DNA of 64,000 nucleotides, taken from Mimachlamys varia. Taxonomy: Eukaryota; Mollusca; Bivalvia; Pectinida; Pectinidae. The number at the start of each line of letters is the position of its first letter. The first letter of the stretch is position 1. This document shows, in pieces, positions 1-11,067 of this stretch. The translations under genes and the position numbers were made by a program. The stretch spans positions 3,534,001-3,598,000 of the forward strand of contig OX392532.1 of the NCBI GenBank assembly GCA_947623455.1. The letters run 5' to 3'. The notes beneath the pieces were generated by a model. It was not told where the DNA came from and did not search any database. It was given only the letters and a program-made list of their open reading frames with translations.

Positions 1-3000
1 TTATTTTCCATTTCGGTGTGTTGTAAAATTTGATCAGTTGATTAGAACAGACACGCCTCAGCTGTAGTGCCCCGCCGTGGATCTGTGATAGAGTATCGAG
101 CTGCAAGGCCCATGGTCGCGTGTCCAGTGACGTCACAATCTATAGCTACATTGTATCTTTCCGATCCGAACAGTCGACACGAAAAAAGGGTCTTACACCA
201 CATTTGTACATGTAGATCTAGTCTATGTTCGTCTAGAAAACGCCGTACCATACTGGGACCCTTGAAAACATCCTATCTTTAATGATAGGGTGTGGCAGAC
301 GCTGCTGGTGGACTCTTTATATTAGTCGCCGAGGTTTGCTGGAGCCTCCATTATCCATAGCCATACATGTAGTTAATCTCATGAGTAGTGGCACGGTACA
401 TACTATTCACATTTTCGTATTACACGATTTGAACTTGTACAGAACTAGTTCAATTTTACTTCTAAATTCATAATTAAAGGAGTTTTACGCACCTGACCCT
501 CCTGTTTCTACATTAATTTAGAAATTTTAGATTCCCACCTCTTGACCCCTAGCATCACTGAAGAGTCCTAGGGGGACGAAACAGCTGTATGATGCAGTTT
601 TATTTTTTATTTTTTTTTTGCATACTGTATCTATTGCTAAATTTAAAAAAAGGTAGCACATGTGTGTGTTACGTCATTTCTAAGGACGGCCCGTTACTTC
701 TATACTGAAAATCAACCTAAAGAACTGACATTACAACGTATCTCAACTGGTGACTCCACTCCACCAAAGAAATAAAATCATCCATAATAATGAAATATTA
801 ATGATAATCATGTTGCAATTCGAGTATCGACAAAGTATCACATATAACATCGAATGATACAAGAGGTATCCAAAAATCAAATCAATTTCCCAGCAATAAA
901 CACAGACACAAGCAACCTCCCCCTCCCCCCCCCCCCCCCCGAACTGTCAAAGCTCAATTGGAATTCTATACCTCCATAACTAGCACAGGATCCCAACCTC
1001 TTTTACGTCTGCTGCCCTGGAAAGTTATGTAACCTACTTTTAATACCCGTTTATTTATTTTTTAAAAAGTGCACAATAAAAAAGTCAAACATTATAGAAC
1101 TTTCATAAACTTCGGCAGGAACATGAGAAAATAATAACGGATATATATGTTTGGAGGTATCCTGACATATAGGGATGTTTTCGGATTCTGATTAAGTTCA
1201 ACATTCTACCCAAGGCGGAGGCTGATACCACCCATTAGGCCAATCAGTACTGGTTCCCTGTCGCTTGGAAATCAAGTTTGAAAATACATTCCTTGTCCAT
1301 AGAAGTATGGTACTCGTGTGTGTTATCATTCCCATACCTGGTAATCGAGCCTTCCTTTTATAGGTAATATGTAGATTCCAGCCTCTAGGTTCATATACTA
1401 GTAACGTACACTGTATATAGGCGGAGACACTGGGGGACGACAGGAAACGCTTAATTCGTCATCACTTTCTGTTACCTCAGCTTCTCATTGCGTTTTCGAA
1501 TTGATGTTTCGATGACTATGGCAATTAAGATTTCCATGGTCAGAATCAGCTTCCATCTCGAACAAACGGCCCGTGTTGCTCACCAATCTGATTAAGATAC
1601 AGATCATCACTATAACTACCGTGTGTAATAGATAGTAAAAGTGAGGATCTGTAATTTAATCAGATTGGTTGCCTACCGACTTATACAAGTCTAGGTTACC
1701 GATTTGATCACAAATCTCCATTTTTAGTTGCATATATAGTATAGTGGGTGACGATGAAGTGAAACATATTCCAGTACGAAACAGTAGGCGATACAGAAAG
1801 GAAATGTGGGTTTAGTCAAGGGCAATATAGTTGACCAATCACATTTTATCTTTAACGAATATTTATTATGTTTGCGTCCACTCACTGTCGATTGATCTTG
1901 ATTTAATTCCCCATTAAAATAATTTTCGAATATCACTAACTGCTAATTTCTCGGTGATTGTGGACTGAAATCTTATTGTAATGAAATCAAGGAAAACAAG
2001 TATACAAACACCTGTTTAAGTTTAAATGAAAAAAAAAATTAACTTCATATTTAGAAATGAAACCTTCATTATTAAACTGAGGTATGAGTATACTTTATTG
2101 CTGTAAACCACCACTTACCATTAGGCAATGTCTGGTGTAAATTAAGCATTACAGACATGCATAAACGAAAATAAGTTCTCCTGGTTTAATGTAACAGTTC
2201 CTTTTCATGGCACATCTCTACATTTCTTAAACGTCAAAGGGACGTCAAACAAAATAGCAGGTGTACACATGTACACTACTTAATCGAAGTGAACGAATGA
2301 TTGAGAGTTAGCTCCCTTACCCTTACTATTGTATGGTCTCGTGGCAATCTCTGTATATCGCAACCCTTTGTTGTGTTTTATTGATAATAAAAGGGATTGG
2401 GCACAAATTACTAGAATGTTTTAGTGTCGCGAGTGTATTGCTTAGTATATATGCATAGAAAAAGTTATATTATCTGATTCTGAAAGGGAGTTACATATAT
2501 ATCCAAAAATCACATTTAGAGGCAGATATTCATTTAGTTCATGATAAATCTTAATTCTTTGTCCAATATATTATTATAACATGTAAAAAAGAAATGATGT
2601 GCGTCTTCAATAAGGAACAGAAACCACCTACAAGCGTTGGTCACCATTGCTGGGGTGTAACCGTGCTGAGAAGTAACTACATCAAGTCATTGTTTTACAG
2701 ATACGCGTCTTTTATGTCACAATGAACACAATGTACAGCGCATTTCGACGAAGATTATGCACATTAAAAAGTTACGAATACAAAACCCCTGTTGTTTTTT
2801 TATTCGTAACTTTTTCACAAGCCTTCTTTGTTTATATTTAAAAGAACGATATTTCATTAAAGTTTCATTCACATTCTGATTTTTTTGTTTTAGCTTGAAG
2901 GAAACTCGCAATTTATAAGCTGCTTGCCCATTGACACATATATAACGGGCAACTCACCCATTTTACCATATTATTTTTTCCTCTATTGTACATCACTTAG

Positions 3001-3153
3001 AAATGTATAGACCACTTAGAAATGTATAGACCATGCACCATTGAGGCCAAAATTGAAAACAAAGAGAGTACGTGTATTGTTCTAAAGAACATTCGCTTTG
3101 TTGTGCTGTTCATATTTTTTTTTCTGATAGACAACGGAATTGGATTAGACTAA
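1..3153. other. Non-coding flank, no gene recognised
   Basis: I see no supported exon here; short ORFs are scattered and look random. Minor structures are a poly-C tract near 920-940, a hairpin element at 1582-1669 (listed separately) and a 19-bp direct duplication near 3000-3037. A CRE-like TGACGTCA lies near 127-134, with no gene to attach it to. The missing 5' exon(s) of the DJ-1-family gene would be expected upstream of 6487, but nothing resembling the N-terminal strand of that family was found here. Confidence 0.6.
1582..1669. repeat. Short hairpin element (MITE-like)
   Basis: Two near-perfect inverted arms of about 26 bp face each other: CCAATCTGATTAAGATACAG on the left, and its complement, ending AATCAGATTGG, on the right. 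A spacer of about 35 bp separates them. The compact fold-back form fits a small non-autonomous DNA element or solo hairpin. No coding capacity and no obvious target duplication were seen. Confidence 0.55.
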
Positions 3154-6100
3154 GTCCGTGGCTAGACTATACCTTTGTAAACAATGTCTCTCCGTTCCCC
3201 TATAGCTGTGGTACCCGTACTACAATCCGTGGTTAGACTATACCTTTGTAAACGATGACTCTCTGTTTCCCTATAGCTGTGGTACCCGTACTACAATCCG
3301 TGGTTAGACTATACCTTTGTAAACGATGACTCTCTGTTTCCCTATAGCTGTGGTACATGTACCCGTACTACAATCCGTGGCTAGACTATACCTTTGTAAA
3401 CGATGACTCTCTGTTTCCCTATAGCTGTGGTACATGTACCCGTACTACAATCCGTGGCTAGACTATACCTTTGTAAACAATGACTCTCTGTTTCCCTATA
3501 GCTGTGGTACCCGTACTACAATCCGTGGCTAGACTATATATTTGTAACCGATGTCTCTCTGTTTCCCTATAGCTGTGGTACCCGTACTACAATCCGTGGC
3601 TAGACTATACCTTTGTAAACGATGACTCTCTGTTTCCCTATAGCTGTGGTACCCGTACTACAATCCGTGGCTAGACTATATCTTTGTAAACAATGACTCT
3701 CTGTTTCCCTATAGCTGTGGTACCCGTACTACAATCCGTGGCTAGACTATATCTTTGTAAACAATGACTCTCCGTTTCCCTATAGCTGTGGTACCCGTAC
3801 TACAATCCGTGGCTAGACTATACCTTTGTAAACGATGACTCTCTGTTTCCCTATAGCTGTGGTACATGTACCCGTACTACAATCCGTGGCTAGACTATAC
3901 CTTTGTAACCGATGTCTCTCTGTTTCCCTATAGCTGTGGTACCCGTACTACAATCCGTGGCTAGATTATACCTTTGTAAACAATGACTCTCTGTTTCCCT
4001 ATAGCTGTGGTACCCGTACTACAATCCGTGGCTAGACTATACCTTTGTAACCGATGTCTCTCTGTTTCCCTATAGCTGTGGTACCCGTACTACAATCCGT
4101 GGCTAGACTATACCTTTGTAAACGATATCTCTCTGTTTCCCTATAGCTGTGGTACCCGTACTACAATCCGTGGCTAGACTATATATTTGTAACCGATGTC
4201 TCTCTGTTTCCCTATAGCTGTGGTACCCGTACTACAATCCGTGGCTAGACTATATATTTGTAACCGATGTCTCTCTGTTTCCCTATAGCTGTGGTACCCG
4301 TACTACAATCCGTGGCTAGACTATATATTTGTAACCGATGTCTCTCTGTTTCCCTATAGCTGTGGTACCCGTACTACAATCCGTGGCTAGACTATACCTT
4401 TGTAAACGATATCTCTCTGTTTCCCTATAGCTGTGGTACCCGTACTACAATCCGTGGCTAGACTATATATTTGTAACCGATGTCTCTCTGTTTCCCTATA
4501 GCTGTGGTACCCGTACTACAATCCGTGGCTAGACTATATATTTGTAACCGATGTCTCTCTGTTTCCCTATAGCTGTGGTACCCGTACTACAATCCGTGGC
4601 TAGACTATACCTTTGTAAACGATATCTCTCTGTTTCCCTATAGCTGTGGTACCCGTACTACAATCCGTGGCTAGACTATATATTTGTAACCGATGTCTCT
4701 CTGTTTCCCTATAGCTGTGGTACCCGTACTACAATCCGTGGCTAGACTATATATTTGTAAACAATGTCTCTTTGTTTCCCTATAGCTGTGGTACCCGTAC
4801 TACAATCCGTGGCTAGACTATACCTTTGTAAACAATGTCTCTCTGTTTCCCTATAGCTGTGGTACCCGTACTACAATCCGTGGCTAGACTATACCTTTGT
4901 AAACAACTCTCTGTTTCCCTATAGCTGTGGTACCCGTACTACAATCCGTGGCTAGACTATACATTTGTAAACAATGACTCTCTGTTTCCCTATAGCTGTG
5001 GTACCCGTACTACAATCCGTGGCTAGACTATACCTTTGTAAACAATGACTCTCTGTTTCCCTATAGCTGTTGTACCCGTACTACAATCTGTGGCTGGACT
5101 ATATATTTGTAACCGATATCTCTCTGTTTCCCTATAGCTGTGGTACCCGTACTACAATCCGTGGCTAGACTATACCTTTGTAAACAATGACTCTCTGTTT
5201 CCCTATAGCTGTGGTACCCGTACTACAATCCGTGGCTAGACTATATATTTGTAACCGATGACTCTCTGTTTCCCTATAGCTGTGGTACCCGTACTACAAT
5301 CCGTGGCTAGACTATACCTTTGTAAACAATGACTCTCTGTTTCCCTATAGCTGTGATACCCGTACTGCAATCCGTGGCTAGACTATATCTTTGTAAACAA
5401 TGACTCTCTGTTTCCCTATAGCTGTGGTACCCGTACTACAATCCGTGGCTAGACTATACCTTTGTAGCCGATGACTCTCCGTTTCCCTATAGCTGTGGTA
5501 CCCGTACTACAATCTGTGGCTAGACTATACCTTTGTAAACAATGACTCTCCGTTTCCCTATAGCTGTGGTACCCGTACTGCAATCCGTGGCTAGACTATA
5601 CCTTTGTAAACGATGACTCTCTGTTTCCCTATAGCTGTGGTACCCGTACTACAATCCGTGGCTAGACTATACATTTGTAGCCGATGACTCTCCGTTTCCC
5701 TATAGCTGTGGTACCCGTACTACAATCCGTGGCTAGACTATACATTTGTAAACAATGACTCTCTGTTTCCCTATAGCTGTGGTACTCGTACTACAATCCG
5801 TGGCTAGACTATATATTTGTAACCGATGACTCTCTGTTTCCCTATAGCTGTGGTACCCGTACTACAATCCGTGGCTAGACTATACCTTTGTAAACGATAT
5901 CTCTCTGTTTCCCTATAGCTGTGGTACCCGTACTACAATCCGTGGCTAGACTATACCTTTGTAAACAATGACTCTCCGTTTCCCTATAGCTGTGGTACCC
6001 GTACTACAATCCGTGGCTAGACTATATATTTGTAAACAATGACTCTCTGTTTCCCTATAGCTGTGGTACCCGTACTACAATCCGTGGCTAGACTATACCT

Positions 6101-6504
6101 TTGTAAACAATGACTCTCCGTTTCCCTATAGCTGTGGTACCCGTACTACAATCCGTGGCTAGACTATATATTTGTAACCGATGACTCTCTGTTTCCCTAT
6201 AGCTGTGGTACCCGTACTACAATCCGTGGCTAGATTATACCTTTGTAAACAATGACTCTCTGTTTCCCTATAGCTGTGGTACCCGTACTACAATCCGTGG
6301 CTAGACTATACCTTTGTAAACAATGACTCTCTGTTTCCCTATAGCTGTGGTACCCGTACTACAATCCGTGGTTAGACTATACCTTTGTAAACAATGACTC
6401 TCTGTTTCCCTATAGCTGTGGTACCCGTACTACAATCCGTGGTTAGACTATACATTTGTAAACAATGACTCTCTGTTTCCCTATAGCTGTGGTACCCGTA
6501 CTAC
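3154..6504 (+). repeat. 71-bp minisatellite carrying a splice acceptor (about 47 copies)
   Basis: The array is uninterrupted, with a 71-bp consensus unit and a few 77-bp variants holding an extra CATGTA near 3353, 3432 and 3866. Each unit contains TTTCCCTATAG followed by the 18 bases CTGTGGTACCCGTACTAC, then AATCCGTGGCTAGACTAT and a TTTGTAAAC or TTTGTAACC segment. The last unit runs directly into the DJ-1-family exon at 6487, whose real 3' splice site and first 18 bases are the repeated motif. The array therefore copies an intron-exon boundary. Variant classes (AACGATGACT, AACCGATGTCT, AACGATATCT, AACAATGACT) recur in blocks, which implies local higher-order amplification. Confidence 0.95.
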
Positions 6505-6624
6505 CGACTACGAGAGGAGGGTTTTGATACGTTTACCATAGGACCAGAGAAAGGAAAGACATACAACTCCAAACATGGCTACCCCTGTAAGGCTGAGGAG
6601 GGCATCGACAATGTGAATGCCAAG
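6487..6624 (+). CDS. DJ-1/PfpI-family protein, internal exon
   Basis: This 138-nt exon (46 codons) has a TTTCCCTATAG acceptor and an AAG|GTAAGA donor, phase 0 at both ends as read. It starts LWYPYYRLREEGFDTFTIGP and continues through EKGKTYNSKHGYPCKAEEGI to DNVNAK. This matches the region after the first helix of DJ-1/PfpI-superfamily proteins (PfpI/YhbO-like), which usually show VPYYRL..EGF, a PEKGKTY-type strand and a HGYP segment. Family members are class I glutamine-amidotransferase-fold proteins linked to protease, chaperone, glyoxalase or deglycase activity; which applies here cannot be told. The exon joins in frame to the one at 10537. Its 5' end is the source or target of the 71-bp array. 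Expression was not tested. Confidence 0.85.
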
Positions 6625-6815
6625 GTAAGAACTTTCTCGAATGCACCGTGAGAGTAACTCAATAACGGGAACACTTTTTATAAACTCATTTGATGCGAAA
6701 TTGCATGAACAAAACGGAAGACCACTAGGTTTTATTTTGTTTTACGTCCCATAAGTTATTAACAGCTAATGTCATTTATCGCTATACGTGAATGTGTTGA
6801 GAACGTATATTTGGG
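6625..6815 (+). other. DJ-1-family intron, 5' part
   Basis: This is unique intronic sequence between the donor at 6625 and the inserted element at 6816. No other feature is seen. Confidence 0.6.
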
Positions 6816-8716
6816 CAACTTCGCAAGCCAAGGGTGTACAATACGCTACCCTCCTTTTCAGAAGGGAGAGTAGCGTATTGGCTGTATCCCACCTTCCCCA
6901 CTTTTTAAAAAAACATATGGGGGAGAATGTTGTTAGAAGGATTATAGTCTGTTTCTGAATAATTTCGGAACTATTTACCTGTATTTACCTGTGTTCTTAC
7001 CTGAGTTTTTACCTGTGTTTTAATCAGTGATGAACCTCTATATCTTATATGAATATACATGTTTTATTATACATTTGCACTTTAAATAAATAAATATTGA
7101 AAACAATGTTTTTAAATGGAAATTTTGTTTATCAATGTAATATAATTATGTTTATCATATCAGACTAGAATATTATATAATAAAAATTAGAGTGTGTTGT
7201 TTAACAAATCATTATTAATTAAAAATTTATAAATCTTTAAATATGTATGAATAAAATAAACTTAATTTTACTGCAATGTATGTAATATGAAATAGTATTA
7301 ATAATATTGTGTATTTCTCTATGTGTAACATTAATGAAGTGTCAATAACCAGAACACATTTTGATATAATTGTAGTTGTTAAATATGAATGATATATACT
7401 AAATTATACTGTATTTTGTGTAATATGAAATAATATTGATTAATAGAAAAATAAAGAAATGAATAGTTAAAAATCAAAAATAAATGTTTTTATGAAGTAA
7501 TCATGTGTTAAGGATGTACACCTCTGAGAAGTCAAAATTATCCTGTATAAAACTTTTTTTCTCATATATGTTTTTTAAAAAGGGAGTTCAAGGCATGACT
7601 GAAAATGCAAAGACAATGATATGTCAGTGTGCTCGTTTTTGTGCTATGATCGGTCAAAGATACCAATATGACATAATAAGCAATTTTAAGTGAATTTTAT
7701 AGTTTTGACTAATTGCGCGATATCTTCATACAATATCTTCCAAATTTGTGATCCGAAATGTATGAAAGTTTGCAGAAATGACAAAATTAGTGTTTTCTTT
7801 TAAAATATCTCTAACTTAATATTTTTACTCAGGAAAGCAATTTGAGTTACCCCTACCCCTTATTTTTTAATGAGAAAATGATAATTTTTTCACCATTTTT
7901 TGCAGATTAACCGCTTAATACAAAAAGTTCTGATATCAAACTTTTTTTAATATTTAGCGTATGAAAAGAAAATGGGTCTCTCTTTCTAAAACCGTCATAA
8001 AAATGGGGGGTTAGTGTGCTTAATTTTTTGTCCCTGTATTATTTGTGTTATTTTTCACTTTATGGCATACTATTTCTATAAAATTGAACATTATAAAGTT
8101 GTACAGCAAAAATGAGCTAGCTATAATTAAAAATGGCTAAACACTGATGTTTTAAAGAGAGCGATATAGCATCAAAAAGGTGAAATTTTGGCCTTTCGCA
8201 AAGTGCATAAAATAGACAGAAATATGCATATTCAAAATGGCCGCCAAATTGGTGTTTTTTTTAAATTCATGTAAAAAAGTTCTACAGACACTTATATTTT
8301 TGACACAATTTTCAGATACATATTTGCTATTAAAATTGATAATAATTTCTTCAGTATAACAAAAAATCTTTAAATGAGACAGAAACAAGACTTGAACGTG
8401 ACTGGAACCTCAGAAGTGTTCATCCTTAAGTGTTAAATTGCTGTTAATTTAATAAGTAATAAGTATAGATATAAATCAAAGTATTTTTCACTATATACTA
8501 CTATATATACTACATATAGGCTGTATAGTCATATACAGGTAAATGACACAGGTAACTTTCACACAGGTAACTTTTACACAGGTAAGTTACCTAGTATGAA
8601 ACAGACTATAATTGGTTTGCCATTGTTCTCTTATATCAACACTTTCCTTTGTTATATAAAAAGTGGGGAAGGTGGGAACCCCCCAGCGTATTGTACACCC
8701 TTGGCTTGCAAAGTTG
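6816..8716. mobile_element. Non-autonomous DNA element with terminal inverted repeats, intronic
   Basis: The ends are inverted copies. The left starts CAACTTCGCAAGCCAAGG and the right ends CCTTGGCTTGCAAAGTTG, and the match continues inward through GGTGTACAATACGCT. Further inside, ACCTGT-rich repeats on the left mirror ACAGGT-rich repeats on the right, next to matching AGTCTGTTTC/GAAACAGACT segments. The 1.9-kb interior is very AT-rich and has no transposase-like ORF. A second TIR element (7508-8429) sits inside. It lies in the intron between the two DJ-1-family exons. The superfamily is unknown, and no clear target duplication could be settled by eye. Confidence 0.7.
7508..8429. mobile_element. 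Nested TTAA-flanked element
   Basis: The left end is TTAAGGATGTACACCTCTGAG-like and the right end is its imperfect inverted copy, reading CTCAGAAGTGTTCATCCTTAA. Both ends carry TTAA, the target duplication used by piggyBac-type transposases. The interior is about 0.9 kb, AT-rich and non-coding; the short ORFs at 7505-7693 and 8152-8388 look random. The element is nested in the TIR element 6816-8716. The piggyBac link rests only on the TTAA and is tentative. Confidence 0.6.
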
Positions 8717-8897
8717 GATTTGTTATACATTGTAACTTCAGAAAACAAGAAATGTGAACACGATATAATGTTGTGATTATTACAGACATGATGATTACTA
8801 CTTGTAGTAATGTAGACAATTAAATAATGTGCGTCGTCATTTCAGAAGTGTGCTATCATTTTGAATAATGTATCTACATTATTGGAGTGTGAAATGC

Positions 8898-10520
8898 GTG
8901 TGTTTTTATTTTAGAGACAGAAGATGTGTGTTATTTTTTTAGAGAGACAGAACGATGTGTGTTATTATTTTAGAGACAGAAGATGTGTGTTATTATTTTA
9001 GAGACAGAAGATGTGTGTTATTATTTTAGAGAGACAGAAGATGTGTGTTATTATTTTAGAGTGACAGAAAGATGTGTGTTATTATTTTAGAGTGACAGAA
9101 AGATGTGTGTTATTATTTTAGAGTGACAGAAGATGAGTGTTATTATTTTAGAGAGACAAAAGATGTGTGTTATTATTTTAGAGAGACAGAAGATGTGTGT
9201 TATTATTTTAGAGTGACAGAAAGATGTGTGTTATTATTTTAGAGAGACAGAATATGTGTGTTATTATTTTAGAGAAACAGAAAGATTTGTGTTATTATTT
9301 TAGATAGACAGAAGATGTGTGTTATTATTTTAGATAGACAGAAGATGTGTGTTATTATTTTAGATAGACAGAATATGTGTGTTATTATTTTAGAGAGACA
9401 GAAGATGTGTGTTATTATTTTAGAGACAGAAGATGTGTGCTATTATTTTAGAGACAGAAGATGTGTGTTATTTTTTTAGAGATAGAATATGTGTGTTATT
9501 ATTTTAGAGACAGAAGATGTGTGTTATTATTTTAGAGAGGCAAAAGGTGTGTGTTATTATTTTAGAGACAGAAGATGTGTGTTATTATTTTAAAGACAGA
9601 AGATGTGTGTTATTATTTTAGATAGACAGAATATGTGTGTTATTATTTTAGAGAAACAGAAGATGTGTGTTATTATTTTAGAGACAGAAGAGGTTTGCTA
9701 TTATTTTAGAGAGACAAAAGATGTATGTTATTATTTTAGAGAGACAGAAAGATGTTTGCTATTATTTTAGAGAGACAGAATATGTGTTATTATTTTAGAT
9801 AGACAGAAGATGTGTGTTATTATTTTAGAGACAGAAGAGGTTTGCTATTATTTTAGAGAGACAAAAGATGTATGTTATTATTTTAGAGAGACAGAAGATG
9901 TGTGTTATTATTTTAGAGTGACAGAAGATGAGTGTTATTATTTTAGAGAGACAGAATATGTGTGTTATTATTTTAGATAGACAGAAGATGTGTGCTATTA
10001 TTTTAGATAGACAGAAGATGTGTGCTATTATTTTAGAGAGACAGAAGATGTGTGTTATTATTTTAGATAGACAGAATATGTGTGTTATTATTTTAGAGAC
10101 AGAATATGTGTGTTATTATTTTAGAGAGACAGAAGATGTGTGTTATTATTTTAGAGTGACAGAAAGATGTGTGTTATTATTTTAGAGAGACAGAAGATGT
10201 TTGTTATTATTTTAGAGTGACAGAAAGATGTGTGTTATTATTTTAGAGAGACAGAAAGATGAGTGTTATTATTTTAGAGTGACAGAAAGATGTGTGTTAT
10301 TATTTTAGAGAGACAGAAGATGTGTGTTATTATTTTAGAGAGACAGAAAGATGTGTGTTATTATTTTAGAGTGACAGAAAGATGTGTGTTATTATTTTAG
10401 AGAGACAGAAGATGTGTGTTATTATTTTAGAGAGACAGAAAGATGTGTGTTATTATTTTAGAGAGACAGAAGATGTGTGTTATTATTTTAGAGAGACACA
10501 AGGTGTGTGTTATTATTCTT
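8898..10520 (+). repeat. 30-bp minisatellite next to a DJ-1 exon (about 54 copies)
   Basis: The consensus unit is TTATTATTTTAG followed by AGAGACAGAAGATGTGTG, with 26-31-bp length variants such as GAGTGACAGAAAG and GATAGACAG. The array ends in GTGTGTTATTATT only about 17 bp before the acceptor at 10536, so the unit shares its T-rich stretch with the real 3' splice region. Each unit holds a TTATTTTAG that resembles a weak acceptor. The ORF at 9928-10185 is a repeat artefact. Confidence 0.92.
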
Positions 10521-10536
10521 GGCCTTGTCACTGTAG

Positions 10537-10633
10537 GACCTGGCCGGCCTGATCATACCTGGAGGGTTCGCACCTGACTACTGGAGGAGGGACAAACGCT
10601 TCCTGGACCTCGTCAAGGACATTTACCACTCAG
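10537..10633 (+). CDS. DJ-1/PfpI-family protein, following exon
   Basis: The 97-nt exon is bounded by CTTGTCACTGTAG and TCAG|GTAACG. It encodes DLAGLIIPGGFAPDYWRRDK and RFLDLVKDIYHS plus the first base of a glycine codon. LIIPGGFAPDYWRRD is a hallmark strand-loop of the PfpI branch of the DJ-1 superfamily. It precedes, in homologues, the segment with the nucleophilic cysteine (AICHG-type), which must lie in a later exon. It follows exon 6487-6624 in phase 0 and leaves in phase 1. I searched the + strand downstream to the Rab gene by eye for an ICHG-type coding segment and found none. The gene may be truncated, may have very long introns, or I may have missed a short exon. Confidence 0.88.
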
Positions 10634-11067
10634 GTAACGCTCAACTGTACTGTAACAGTGTCGTAATGAGTTGGAGCTATCGTTCTTTATCATATTCCCG
10701 GGTACTTATTCCGTTTGTAATGCATGCTGCAAAGGTATATATTTTCGCGGTAATCTTATTTTAGCGCTTTTCTTGCTAAAATATGATAGCGCTAATTGGA
10801 GTTCTAATATGCTTCTTATATAGTAATTATCTTGGATGGGCGAATGTATCATTGGCTAATGTGCAAAAAACCGACAATGCGCTAAAATTTGATCGCATCA
10901 AATTAAGTTCGTTTATAGTATATGTCTTACAACAATAAAGGTTGAATACGATTTTATTATTTTTTTTACTCATTTCAAGAAATACATTAGTTTTGGAGTG
11001 GTGTCATTTATTTGATAAGCACAAAGAAGGGTTTTGTATGGAACACCAAATTAACATGTATTCAATA
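10634..11067 (+). other. Intron or flank after the DJ-1 exon
   Basis: AT-rich non-coding sequence runs from the GTAACG donor to the next array. No gene or element was recognised. Confidence 0.55.

Noticed and set aside
3154..6504. CRISPR-like array
   Set aside because: Units are contiguous, with no unique spacers, and the context is a eukaryotic intron.
9928..10185. ORF in the 30-bp array
   Set aside because: Purely repeat-derived, frame changes with unit length and lies in an intron.
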